Shown here: positions 13,101-24,319 of the stretch, in pieces
Position numbering within the stretch: the stretch's first letter is position 1
How the letters are laid out: each line of letters begins with the position of its first letter
Origin: Actinernus sp. WN-2022
Lineage: Eukaryota; Cnidaria; Anthozoa; Actiniaria; Actinernidae
DNA: 64,000 nt
Assembly: GCA_030867875.1 (NCBI GenBank)
Contig: JAOWCC010000577.1
Coordinates: 143,336,344-143,400,343, forward strand
Direction of reading: 5' to 3'
Position numbers and translations under genes: made by a program
The notes under the pieces: generated by a model
The model's input: the letters and a program-made list of their open reading frames with translations, nothing else
Databases searched by the model: none
What the model was told of the DNA's origin: nothing

Positions 13101-14616
13101 ACCCGTGATTTTAAAATTTCTGCTTAAAAGTATCCATTTGTGAACTGTTTTGTCAAAAACTAAGAAAACTACTTAAAAGCTAAGCCTAAGACTTTAACAG
13201 GTTGAAGTTTTCTTAATTTGTAATTCACTGTCAGTTTACTAAGTTATAAAATTATTTACTAAAAAAGTTGAAACCCTCGGTAATTTGTATTTGATAGCAG
13301 AGCCTTCATTCTTTTGGCCAGCGGAGCATACCATTTTGCCGCGGTGTGGTATACAGGAAGGTATGGACTGCAAATTGACCAATCATAGCTCACAAAATTT
13401 AACCTAGTTTAGCTGTATAATACATTTATTTACAAGTCTGAGATAAAATAACTTTCTTTATTCATGTTAATATATTTACCTTAGTTAATACGTTATTACT
13501 AAAGAACTTGATGAAGGACAGATTTCTGGTGAAGACAACTCTGATGATGAAGACAGACTAAACACACAAGATTTGGACAAACTTGGTGAGTTTCCGAGAA
13601 ATCTGTTTTCAATAGAATACAATACAAGCATGTATTTCCAGGGTTATTCTTTTTTGGAGGGGGGGGAGGAGGGGGGTAAGGAAAGTCCCTGTATTGACTG
13701 GGATGCTCGGCGCTCCTTTTAGAGATAATTTTTTTTGTAAACTGTACCTTTTGAGCCGGCCTGTAGCATTCAAAACAAGCCACAGCATTGACTTACCCAA
13801 CAATTTAACAAAACACCCTAACCTTTAGAACATGCAGTATGAAAACAATACAACTATGGTATAATGGTGCAATCAGAATACAGGTTTTGAGTGGTACTGT
13901 ATTACTCTACTTTTTAGGGGTCCTGATCGCACAAGTTAGTTATGCAACCAGAGTCGTCTTTTGTGGGTTCAGAATTAGAATTTTAAGGTTCTTTTGCAAC
14001 GTACATGAACACATAACCTTTTAGTGGTCAAACTCATTATGGTTTTTAAACCTCCTTTAATTTATGCAAACCTTGTAGGGGTCATTTTCAAAATGACCAC
14101 TGAGCACCCCCCATCATTTTGGGCACAGAATTCTCTTTCCCCCCCAATTTTTTTTTTATTTCCTTTGTGTGACCAGTGATGCATGTGTTATATATCTTTT
14201 CTCAATTTAATATGTTAAATAATAACAAAATGTATATATCAGCAAGCCTAAAATGGTTTCAATCCAAGTGGGGGAGGAACTTGCAATTAAGCTCAATAAG
14301 AGAATTTAAAACAATAACTTGTGCTTTAATTTGTATCAATGTGCCTTTAGTTAATATTAATATGTGCAATAATAATTATTATTATTCATGTACATCCTTT
14401 TCGGTCTTTGATTTTTCAGAGCACTCTGAAGTTGTGAAAGGAATGCTGAGGAACAGACACTTGAGGCAAATAATAACAAACATTGACAGTAATTCTAACC
14501 CTGAAGAGCTCCTCAAACACTCAATGCAGGAACCAATATTTGCAGAATTTGTGGATCAGTGCTTTGCAGTTGTGCAACCAAATGAACAATTCGGTAGTGG
14601 GCAAATTGATATTTGA
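6518..14616 (+). CDS. ZNHIT3: ZNHIT3 zinc-finger HIT domain protein, complete, five exons
   Basis: The exons are 6518-6612, 11723-11754, 12025-12111, 13505-13585 and 14420-14616. All junctions are GT-AG and the phases agree, giving 163 residues (human about 155). The N-terminus carries a full zf-HIT zinc finger: Cys13, Cys16, Cys25, Cys28, Cys33, Cys37, His41 and Cys46, with the core SLKYCSVACFKSHK formed across the first intron. A charged linker (EDEEEERR; DNSDDEDR) follows. The C-terminus reads RNRHLRQIITNIDSN, then HSMQEPIFAEFVDQCFAVV, matching the conserved ZNHIT3 tail. In other animals the protein helps assemble box C/D snoRNPs with NUFIP1 and is a nuclear-receptor cofactor. The start at 6518 follows an in-frame stop at 6509; a second in-frame ATG at 6527 is possible. 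Intron 1 is about 5.1 kb and full of repeats. A possible ATTAAA poly(A) signal lies near 14698. Confidence 0.93.
6984..9236 (+). repeat. Dispersed repeat about 2.2 kb, inverted partner at 21404-23223
   Basis: One end reads TTACTCGGGCTGCCTGTGGC; the other is near GCCCAGATGGGCTCTTG at about 9220-9236. Long blocks match the reverse complement of 21404-23223, for example the CCAATCAGATTGCACTGTGC block (7094) and the GGCTCAGTGGAGCAACTA block (7519). This copy also contains a tandem duplication of about 110 bp (7652-7760 and 7871-7981). No protein-coding transposase was recognised. It occupies ZNHIT3 intron 1. Confidence 0.65.
9569..10152 (+). mobile_element. MITE with C-tract and G-tract ends
   Basis: The termini are inverted copies of GTCTCTATCATTCCAAGCCC and are followed inward by a long C run (about 9600-9618) and a matching G run (about 10087-10123). 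Internal CAAATGCCCCAC motifs repeat in both directions. Related debris is at 36690-36760. The run lengths may be assembly-sensitive. Confidence 0.6.
10480..10650 (+). repeat. Dispersed repeat related to 59870-60780
   Basis: The block TCTAGATGTAGAGTCATGTT followed by a TATGTAAATCAGGACGAAA stretch recurs in several tandem copies at 59.9-60.8 kb. A related left piece (CAGAATGAGTCGCCATGCT) is at 9499, so the C/G-tract MITE at 9569 probably interrupted this repeat. Confidence 0.55.
12998..13348 (+). mobile_element. Mutator-like MITE, copy 1 (9-bp TSD)
   Basis: The termini are inverted CACACCGCGGCAAAACG/TTTTGCCGCGGTGTG. The element is flanked by GTATACAGG at 12989-12997 and 13349-13357, a perfect 9-bp duplication of the kind made by Mutator-type transposases. 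A second copy is at 27683-28028. It lies in ZNHIT3 intron 3. Confidence 0.88.
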
Positions 14617-15019
14617 TTATTTATTGAATGCTTGCAGGAAAATAAGAGTGGTTTGCTGGCCATAAACAACCCAACAGATAATACAATCATTATTTGAATT
14701 AAACATATGTGACTATGTGTTGTAGTATGATTGAAGAGGTGACTGTGAGATTGGTACTACATACAGTAATTCACATTTTATCTTGTGGAAATTAGCATAG
14801 AGTGGTAAAGTGTGGCGTCACAGATTTCCAAATTTCGGGTTTACCTCGGTGTAAAAACCATTTCTTCAAGACCATGCCCTCGCGCGCTCGGTGAGTAGTC
14901 GTATTACAATCATAGTGTATTGAATACTATAATTTATGCAGCTACTCATCATTAGTGGATATAAATACGTGAAAAAAAAACCGATTGCCACCAAGCGATA
15001 GTGGGTAGGGTTGTGTCAG
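14617..15019. other. Intergenic DNA after ZNHIT3
   Basis: This holds the ZNHIT3 3' end and AT-rich DNA. A segment at 14819-14862 (with TACCTCGGTGTAAAAACC) has an inverted match at 21322-21360. No gene is seen. Confidence 0.5.
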
Positions 15020-15024
15020 TCGTT

Positions 15025-15425
15025 CCACAGGGAGCCCAGGCTCACAACATGAAGACAATATAAGGATTTGTATGAAACTTTATCGCTAGTATATATAGCT
15101 GATGGAAAATGATAATAAACACCCATTAAAGTTTACATACCACATCAAATGTTGTCCAGCTGTCGTTTCTTGTCTGTCTTGGAGCCTTCAAGCCGCATTT
15201 CAGCAATAATTTTTTTTAGTAGAGGTGAACTAAAAAAAATGTCTAGCTGAAATGCGGCTTGAAGGCTCCAAGACAGACAAGAAACGACAGCTGGACAACA
15301 TTTGATGTGGTATGTAAACTTTAATGGGTGTTTATTATCATTTTCCATCAGCTATATATACTAGCGATAAAGTTTCATACAAATCCTTATATTGTCTTCA
15401 TGTTGTGAGCCTGGGCTCCCTGTGG
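15025..15425 (+). mobile_element. Perfect hairpin MITE with 180-bp arms
   Basis: Arms 15025-15204 and 15246-15425 are exact reverse complements by my reading, separated by a 41-bp loop that can partly pair. The ends are CCACAGGGAGCC. Both sides are flanked by TCGTT (15020-15024 and 15426-15430), a 5-bp target-site duplication. The superfamily is unassigned. Confidence 0.88.
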
Positions 15426-16271
15426 TCGTTCTATAAAGTATAAAGCTTATATCTTCCTGCAGTGTTCGATTCTAGACTTTCTCAAAGTCCCTTAAAACGA
15501 GATTTTCATTTCCCGCCTTCGCTGCTCTTGAAACAAAATATTCATTTCCCGCCTTCGCTTCTCTGGTTTTAGGGACTTTTGCTACCTGTTTCACGACAAT
15601 TCATCGGTGGAAAAATCCACCGGTGACGTAAAGAAAGCTGTCCAATAGAATCTTTCAGACATGACTGTTTGTAAATAAAGCTTTACGAGCCGGACGCGCA
15701 CGTGCATATCACATATGGGCCGCGTCAGGCAAAAAGGGCCCGGACGACATTCAAGTTAAATAATTCCTACAATGGTGTTCCTAATAACAGGTTGAAGATT
15801 GTATTGTATTCTTAACGAGAAGCGCTACATTTCATTCCTAACAATAAATGTCGGTTTCAAGAAATTAGGGGTGAAATTTACGTGATTTTGATGCAAGGGC
15901 CCGATTACAAATATGACCACAAAAATTACGAATCCTGTCAGAGGGGATGATTTTGATGTATGACATTCATTTATACCTGCTGGCATCAAAGAGTAAAAAA
16001 TAAATAAGATGAACAATATGATAACTTTTTGGCTAAAAAAATATATTTCTGCAGTCATTCTGTTCCCTGTAGCCCGTAATATGATTTTAGCAATAGTATA
16101 AGTTATACCTTGAAACAATTGTCTGATGATAGGGAATGGTTTGCGCCTGCTAAAATTGTGATCAAACCCTTTTGTAAAAATATTGTAAATTTCGTCTTCG
16201 ATTTCGCTTGTCGATTTCATGAAATCAACACTACTTGAAGGCTCGGTTTCCTTTCGGTGAGCCCGCGATCC

Positions 16272-19200
16272 TATGGGGTGCCAAGTGTCCAAAAATTATA
16301 TGTCACAATTATATGAAAATTATATGGAAATTATATATATAATCGTTATTATATCATATAATTTCTTTTCCTCCTGAGTTCATTATTTCAAATAATGTTC
16401 GTGTTGTTATTTCATTGTTTCATATAATGCAACACTGCCTTTCGCATTATATGAAACCATGATCGCCATTCATGATCTATTATTTCATATAATGCAAGAC
16501 TGCTTTTTAAATTATATGAAACCATGATCGTCATACGTTATCTATTATTTCAAATAATGCAACACTGCTTTATAAATTATATGAAACCATGATCCTAAGC
16601 CAAATTCGTTATTTCAAACAAGTTAATGCTTCAATTTTGCTATAATCCATTATTTGATATAATACATGTAGATTATATGATTTAAAACCATTATATGATA
16701 TAAATCCCATTATATGATATAAATCCCATTATATGATATAAATCTCATTATATGATATAAATCCCATTATATGATCACATAAATCCATTATATCATATAA
16801 TCCCATTATATGATCATATAAAGCCATTATATGATATAAATCCATTATATGAAAGAATGCAAATGTTAAGTGTCGTCAAGCTGTAACCAGGTTACGACTG
16901 TCAGCACATCGACTTCCTGTTGAGTCTGGTCGCTACAGCAATATACAATACGATGATCGTAAGTGCACACTATGCAATTCGAATGAAATTGGTGATGAAT
17001 ATCATATTTTAATGTCGTGCGTTCATGGGAAAATTGAACAAGTTAGAAGTTTATTTATGAACGATTTATACAATATCAACAGTTCGTTTGCTATGCTTGA
17101 TCCAAAAGAGCTATTTTTATATATTTTTAGTATGCATGACGATTCTATTGTGAAACTGGTTTTAAGATATTGTAAGGAGGTATTGGATTTATTTAATAAT
17201 TGTAATAATACTTGATTTACTATATTTGAATTTAATATTCAGATCGTACTTTCATATATATATATTTTTAAATACATTGATGTATATGAATTTGTATCCT
17301 AATGTGCCAAAGTTGGTGTTTAATGGATTAAAGATTATTATTATTATAATATCAATTGTATGCGCGATTGTATGCGCAGTTAGCAAATTTCAGTGTCGGT
17401 GTAATATTTAACTTAAGCCTCGATATTGTGTTAACGTATCTGTCGTGTCAAAGTTCAACTATCATCACCTTTTCGAAATTAATACTGTGATAATCTGCTG
17501 TACTCTCTTTCGGTTTCCTTAATAAATGACGGACCAAGTGGCCAGCGATTTGGCTTCGGCGTTAAGCTTGTCTACGATCGGGGATTGCTGTTCAAGACAA
17601 CGGCGAGACCCTAAAATACCTCTACTAGTACAAACGCCAACTCGTCGAGACCAAATATCACACTCCCCTAACCTCTCAGACGTTACGCGAAAACCGAATT
17701 TCTGTTCGAACTATTCTTGATTAATGAGGTTATTTTCCCTTTCTCTTTGAATTTGACACATGAAGTTAATCTCTATGATATGTAATTAAACGTTTGATAA
17801 GTCAGATACAGAATTCGTGTCCGTGCTTTATTGTATTTACAAACTCTTTCAGCTTGAGTTCAGTGTAAACATAAAGCACGGCCACTCATTCTAATAGAGA
17901 AACGTCGAGTGTAGACGACGAAGAATTACTGTTTCTTGCGTTACTGCTTAACCAACACACTGTCCACGGATAACCGACTCAGAACACCCGAAAAAAAGAA
18001 AAAAAAAGAGAGGAAATATACACTTACACATACGTACATAATTAAATAAAAAAACGTATTCATATAGTTGTACTTGATTATACATGCTACACACAAACAC
18101 CCTCTTCGTCGGTTTTACAGTATCGAAAATTATGTAACGAAAAACGTCACCTTCAGAAACATACGAATTAGGGAATTGAGGGACACGAGGGTGTGGCTTA
18201 GCAGGGGTACGGTCAGCCCATGAAAAAAGTCGACTAGCTGATGCCTGGTTACAATATTGATTAAGGAAGCCAGAAACAATATGAACCAGTGCACCTTGGA
18301 AAAGAGACAAACTCTGAAAATTAGGCAAATCAGGGTGATGGGACCGTGAGCCCTTGAAAAAAAGTGGAAAAAGAAAAGAAGAGAGTACTATGAACACGCA
18401 TGTCTCATGAAAACGAGCAATTTAATTTAAAAAACTCATAAGCAAATACCGTGGACAAAAATCCTGTAAAAATACGTTGGATCCGAAGTGAGGACCTAAT
18501 TGCAGCCAAAAATATAAACAACGTAAAAATCTAACACAACGCACTACGGTTAGCTAGGCCTGACACGAAAAGCGCTCGGACCACTGAGATTGCAGCCATA
18601 GACAGCTGTTTCGTTCTTATTAGAACTTGTTAGTATGGCATAGCAAACAATACGCAGGCTTCGGTACCACTGCACCATCGACCCGGACTGAGCTAAAAAG
18701 CATCTAGTTTCGAGCAACAGAAATGCTTGGTTATCGGGTCACACGTCATTAGATTTTTACGTTGTATATCAGCTTTTCTGTAGTCTTCGGACTTTTCATT
18801 CGTTATTGTTTATATTTTTGGCTGCATAGGTCCTCACTTCGGATCCAACGTATTTTTACAGGATTTAATTTAATTACATATCATAGAGATTAACTTCATG
18901 TGTCAAATTCAAAGAGAAAGGGAAAATAACCTCATTAATCAAGAATAGTTCGAACAGAAATTCGGTTTTCGCGTAACGTCTGAGAGGCTAGGGGAGTGTG
19001 ATATTTGGTCTCGACGAGTTGGCGTTTGTACTAGTAGAGGTATTTTAGGGTCTCGCCGTTGTCTTGAACAGCAATCCCCGATCGTAGACAAGCTTAACGC
19101 CGAAGCCAAATCGCTGGCCACTTGGTCCGTCATTTATTAAGGAAACCGAAAGAGAGTACAGCAGATTATCACAGTATTAATTTCGAAAAGGTGATGATAG

Positions 19201-19935
19201 TTGAACTTTGACACGACAGATACGTTAACACAATATCGAGGCTTAAGTTAAATATTACACCGACACTGAAATTTGCTAACTGCGCATACAATCGATCGCG
19301 CATACAATTGATATTATATGATACAATGGTTCTTTCATATAATGGATTTATATCATATAATGGCTTTATATGATCATATAATGGGATTATATGATATAAT
19401 GGATTTATGTGATCATATAATGGGATTTATATCATATAATGAGATTTATATCATATAATGGGATTATATCATATAATGAGATTTATGTGATCATATAATG
19501 GGATTTATATCATATAATGGTTTTAAATCATATAATCTACATGTATTATATCAAATAATGGATTATAGCAAAATTGAAGCATTAACTTGTTTGAAATAAC
19601 GAATTGGCTTAGGATCATGGTTTCATATAATTTATAAAGCAGTGTTGCATTATTTGAAATAATAGATAACGGATGACGATCATGGTTTCGTATAATTTAA
19701 AAAGCAGTCTTGCATTATATGAAATAATAGATCACGAATGGCGATCATGGTTTCATATAATGCGAAAGGCAGTGTTGCATTATATGAAACAATGAAATAA
19801 CAACACGAACATTATTTGAAATAATGAACTCAGGAGGAAAAGAAATTATATGATATAATAACGATTATATATATAATTTCCATATAATTTTCATATAATT
19901 GTGACATATAATTTTTGGACACTTGGCACCCCATA
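16272..19935 (+). mobile_element. Foldback-type element, 3.66 kb, arms of about 1.05 kb with tandem AT-rich repeats
   Basis: The ends are TATGGGGTGCCAAGTGTCC and its exact inverse, flanked by CGATCC on both sides (16266-16271 and 19936-19941). The left arm runs 16272-17790 (with a LINE insert) and the right arm 18869-19935. The outer 500-600 bp of each arm is an array of units around CATTATATGATATAAATCC. The inner arm carries the same 64-codon reading frame (17526-17720 plus; 18939-19133 minus) with one residue different. The spacer includes a second inverted pair (about 18458-18533 and 18790-18867). Long inverted repeats built of short tandem units recall Foldback and TU elements; this is an analogy, not a family assignment. 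Confidence 0.75.
16858..17345 (+). mobile_element. 5'-truncated LINE 3' end inserted in the foldback left arm
   Basis: The plus strand reads LRLSAHRLPVESGRY, then KCTLCNSNEIGDEYHILMSC, a C-x2-C...H...C knuckle typical of LINE C-termini, and continues to a stop at 17215. An ATT-rich tail follows. The right arm lacks this segment: its GAAAGAA and ATAATATCAATTG blocks are about 15 bp apart, so the segment is an insertion in one arm. Confidence 0.75.
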
Positions 19936-19941
19936 CGATCC

Positions 19942-21321
19942 TCTCCCCAGTCACGGCTGGGCGCGCGAGCTGAGGCATTGTCGGTTTTTAGCCAATGAAA
20001 AATTTTGCCACTCAAATCCTGTCGCTGAATGTATTTGCATCATTTGTATTGTAAACTTTTCAAAGCTCGCTGTTCCAAAAAGCGTTTAAATTTGCTTTGG
20101 AAAAGTTTGCTTTCGAATAATTTAAGGATTCACACAAGGAAGCAGTAAGAGAGTTAGTTTTGGGTGAAGACACTGTCAGTACGCACCGGGTTTGGAAAGT
20201 TCGAAGGTCACGAAACCCGTAATCAGTCAGTCATTTCTTTGCCTATGCAAGACCAGGTAGCCATTCTTACTTCAAAGAAAATTAGTGCTGCCTTTATCGG
20301 AGAAGAAAAGTAGGACGACTCCATATTAAAAGAGTTATAAGAGAGGAAATCACGTCTGACTCAGGTCACGTTTACGCGTTTATAACTCTGCGATCACAAT
20401 TCACTTGAAAATCGCTGCATCAAACGAGTTTTACAATTCTTTAAGTCCTATGTATTTTTTAAAGTCTCCAAAACATACTCTACACAAGTACTGAGCGGGA
20501 TACTCGACTCTAGCTCAGAATAGTTCCGAGATAATATCTGAACTCGGCTTTTAATTGCTGTCAGCGAGGTGTCTTGAGCGGCACTATTATATTACAGAGT
20601 AACAAATAATTCAGCCTAGTTTCTCAATAATTTTAAATGGTGTTTGTTCTTGAGAATTCATTTCACACTTGGAGTTTTAGTTTACTGGGTTCCAGTGTGT
20701 TTTGAAGGTTTAGAGCCTACGCTACAGTCGTGAAAGGAAAACGGCTTTTCTTGTCAAAACACGCAAATTGAATAATATTGGATTTTAATTCGCTGACGTC
20801 ACGGACATGGTGCGTTGACCGCGCGCCCAGCCGTTAGTGGGGGGAGGCTTTGGAGAAACGACACCCCAACGGCTGAAACCGAGCCTACACTACTTGTTAG
20901 TAGCACAATGTAGCGCTCGCGATGCATATTGTAATCGCGCCACAAGTACAAAAAACATGGTACAATTTCAAAAGACATTTACATGTTATGTGGTCCGGGC
21001 CCTTTTTGCCTGACGCGGCCCATATGTCAATCTACTTTCGCGCCAGAATATTTAATTAGATTCGAATCCTCGCAAGTGAAACAAGTCGACCTCTCGCGAC
21101 TTCGTCGCTCGCTTCAACTCGCGCATCGCGCTCGTTCTAAGAGGCTCAGAGGAAAAGAGGTCGACTTGTAGCAAGTCTAGGTTCGATTCCTACACTGAGC
21201 GCAGTGAATTTTTTTTCAAGTAGAGGCTCCCCAAATCCTTGTAAAATGTATAGGTGCCGCTTCGGGTGCTCGGATAATTATTCGTAGTTAACAATGGGAG
21301 GTTTGTGATGCAGTCTGTGAG
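19942..21321. other. Rest of the split TIR element and flank, no gene
   Basis: This is the right part of the element ending at 21026, then unassigned DNA. GCGCGCCCAGCCGT occurs here in both orientations (about 19957 and 20823). A tRNA-like B box (GGTTCGATTCC) at about 21180 is discussed among rejected items. Confidence 0.4.
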
Positions 21322-21403
21322 GTTTTTACACCGAGGTAGAGCCAAAATTTCAGATTTGGAATTTTTTGGACTACCGATTCGGAACGAGCAAAATTAATTC
21401 AAA

Positions 21404-23223
21404 CAAGAGCCCATCTGGGCTTTCACTCGGACCACATGAGATTGAAGATGAAATACACTTTCATTTGAAATCCTCTTAGTAACAAGTCGTGCTTTAATTC
21501 GCCAGTGAGAACGTCATAAAAACGTCTGGTCTATTAATTGCTTTTATGACATGACTATGATAACGCAGGATTTGAACAACAGAATACTGGCAATTCAAGT
21601 GTATAAATGCAATACAATGACATATTCAGACTTTGAATTTGATTGAAAATAGATCAAAAACTCGGGGAAATGTCCGGCTAAAACTGTATGAATAAATGTG
21701 AAATGAAACATAAATTTCATAGCAAGAAAAAAATTGTAATTCCTATTAATGAGAAAGCTCTTCTAAGTCCGCTTCTCAAATTCACAGACTGTTTTACAAA
21801 AACATTTGCGCTTATCGACACAAGAGTTCAGTTGACCTTTCAAATAATTTATTCTGAGGTACGCATACTCTAAATCACAGATGTTAAATAAAGCGATAAT
21901 TAGAAGAAAAAGTACATTAACAGACAAACTGAGAGGAAATTTATTCAAATCAAAAAGAGTTTACTTACAGTACTTACGTAACTGAATCTTTCGTTTTGGA
22001 TCTTTTGGTAGTGTTGTTGACAGCATCCCACCTTCGTGCACATATGCACTGAATCGGAATGAAAGTCGAAGCCTACCTCGAACTTAACTTTCAGCTAACC
22101 TGTTTCCTTTCATTCCACAATGAATAATAATCTCATAAAGTAAGCCCGTAGCTTTCAATAAATTTGACAGTGTCTGAATGAAACAGCTAGATCTTTTCCA
22201 ATTTCGAGTCACGGCAGAAGACAGTCTCAAGCTACAAAACTTGAATTTTGATCCTCTTCACAGTAACGTAATTTAACGTCTCAGATATTATATATATGCC
22301 TTACTTCAGCTAGCGCTGTGCATTTCAAGTACTTTTTCCTCTCTCTTTGCTGGCAGTTCATGCTTCTTGTTCGTGTAGTTGCCCCACTGAGCCGTAACCA
22401 GAAAACGAGCACAGCATTTCAGTTGGCATAGACCCATTCGAAAAATGGCGTCCAATTTAAAAGCTATTGTCCTGGTAACGTGAACACGAGGCTAGTCAGT
22501 ACACACAAAAGCTTTTGAACGTGTAAGCGAGGCTAGTCAGTACTAAACAATAGTTAGTTAAATTGGACGCCATTTTTCGAATGGGTCTATACACTGAAAA
22601 CATCTGCTTAACTAAGATTTGTAAAAATCATGTAAATATTCCGCTTGGCTCAATTGAGGGTTTCTGCCGTCAAAGTTCATTTTTTGTTTCAGTTTTCCCC
22701 ATATTAGCAGACATGTATAATGTCTCGAGCTCTCACTCCAGTAGAAAGACTCTGGTTATTCTGTCGTAAAACATGCCTTAGCTGTACAAGACCTGACCCA
22801 AATTTAGGTTGTATTGCATAATTGCCCACGATGGAATAGATTTCTGACAATGACTCATTGAAATTGATATCTCCTTGTCTCGCCTAGTCTGAGAGCTTTG
22901 AACTTTCTTATCTGAGCGCGCCTGACGAAATCTAACCTATTTCGCTTACGTTTCTAAATGTACACTGGATCTGTCCAGACAGATGTATTACGGCTCCTGG
23001 TTGTTCATGTATTTTTATTGTCAACAAGAGCGCCAGTTGAAATATCCTGAGCCTGTTGGAAGGCTTTCGGGCCGACCATCTTGATTTACTATATTCAATT
23101 CTGTAAATAACTTAACCTGACGATTGTTGCGTGACCAGCACAGTGCAATCTGATTGGTGTGAATTTGACCTTTAACGACTTGCATTTTTAGACTCGTTGC
23201 TGCCACAGGCAGCCCGAGTAATA
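21404..23223 (-). repeat. Dispersed repeat, inverted copy of 6984-9236
   Basis: It matches the reverse complement of the 6984-9236 repeat in several long blocks, from CAAGAGCCCATCTGGGC to CAGGCAGCCCGAGTAA. It contains an extra MITE at 22431-22587 that the other copy lacks. Confidence 0.65.
22431..22587 (+). mobile_element. Short TA-flanked MITE
   Basis: The ends are GACCCATTCGAAAAATGGCG and its inverse, about 28 bp long, flanked by TA on both sides. The related repeat at 7 kb has an uninterrupted CAGTGTATGCCAACTG at the matching position. That gives a natural empty site. Confidence 0.8.
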
Positions 23224-23349
23224 ACTTTACACACCAAAAATGAGGTGTACACAATGAATAGCGGCTGAGATATGGGAATTGGAATGCCAAATATTCTTTA
23301 ACAAATCACTGTTTTTTTGCCAGGCTAACCCTAAAGTTTTGGAACCAGG

Positions 23350-24319
23350 CCGGTGTCACAGCGATTTGGACCCCCCGCAGATATGGACCCCCCCGGTCCA
23401 TATCCACAAGCGGATATGGGCCCCTCTTCGCGGATTTGGACCCCCCTACAAAAACGTTATTTTAATTATGTTTCCAACAAGTTTTTTTATGAAACTTTGA
23501 ATGGCTTCCCTTTTTGCAAGTTTTTTTATTCGCGTAAAGTATAAATAGTTAAACACATCTTTATTTATGGCAAGTTTGTACTGACGCAGCTTTCTCTCCG
23601 CTAACAATCTTTAATATACGGAATTCCATCTCAATTTACAATTATTATCTTATCTTATAGGTGAGAAAAGAAAGTCCAAATCGCTAGCCTTTGCAATTTC
23701 TATGGCGCATGCAGTCAGGTGGTCGACACTCTGCAGAGCCACTCGCCTTCTGCATTCATCTGTAGTCCTTCGCACCTTATGTGCAACCATTCTTCGCTCA
23801 ATTCACACTGTATCATGTCGTCCAAGCTCTCGATCATAGAACAGCAAAGTGACAAGTTTGAAAAGTCGGTTTTAGGGAGAATGTGAAAAGTCGGCTTCAG
23901 GGAGAGTGTTGAATGCTAACCAAAGCACTGAAGTAAAACTAAAAGTTCGCTATACGCTAACACTGCGGTAATGCAGCGACGTTTCATTCTGTATTTGTGA
24001 TTAAAACTGTATTCAACAGTTAGGCCAGTTTGAAACCAATTAAGTTCAAAACTAGAATAACGGCATGTTTGAAACGGGTCTTAGTTTTCTGTAACACGCA
24101 ACTTTCTGATATATCCTCAGCTGCTTGTGTTCCTTGTTCATTTTATTCTTTGTTGAAATTTTTTTTTCACTGAGACCCGTAGATAGGGGGGTCCAAATCC
24201 GCTAGAGGGGACTATATCCGCTAGCGGATTTGTGCGAATCGGCTAGCTCGGGGGTCCAAATCTGCTAGTGGATATGGACTGGGGAATACATATTCGCAGG
24301 TAATCTGCTAGGACACCGG
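23350..24319 (+). mobile_element. TIR element with GGATTTGGACCCCCC motifs
   Basis: The short inverted ends CCGGTGTC/GACACCGG enclose subterminal motifs such as GATTTGGACCCCCC on the left and GGGGGGTCCAAATCCGC on the right. No coding content was recognised. The middle is ordinary AT-rich DNA. Confidence 0.5.

Larger units (their letters stand above)
15712..21026 (+). mobile_element. Non-autonomous TIR element split by a foldback element
   Basis: The outermost 34 bp are perfect inverted repeats starting CATATGGGCCGCGTCAGGC, flanked by TCA on each side (15709-15711 and 21027-21029). Removing the foldback element 16272-19935 and one duplicate site leaves about 1.65 kb. I see no transposase. Open reading frames on both sides of the insertion do not join in frame. 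Confidence 0.6.

Noticed and set aside
15825..16292. 155-codon minus-strand frame with STSEIEDEIYNIFTKGF and later hydrophobic segments
   Set aside because: It crosses the foldback end, does not join in frame with DNA beyond the insertion, and matches no family I know.
21140..21200. tRNA-like segment with GGTTCGATTCC and a GCTCAG/CTGAGC stem
   Set aside because: Only about 57 nt long, with no D arm or convincing anticodon arm. It could be a worn SINE end.
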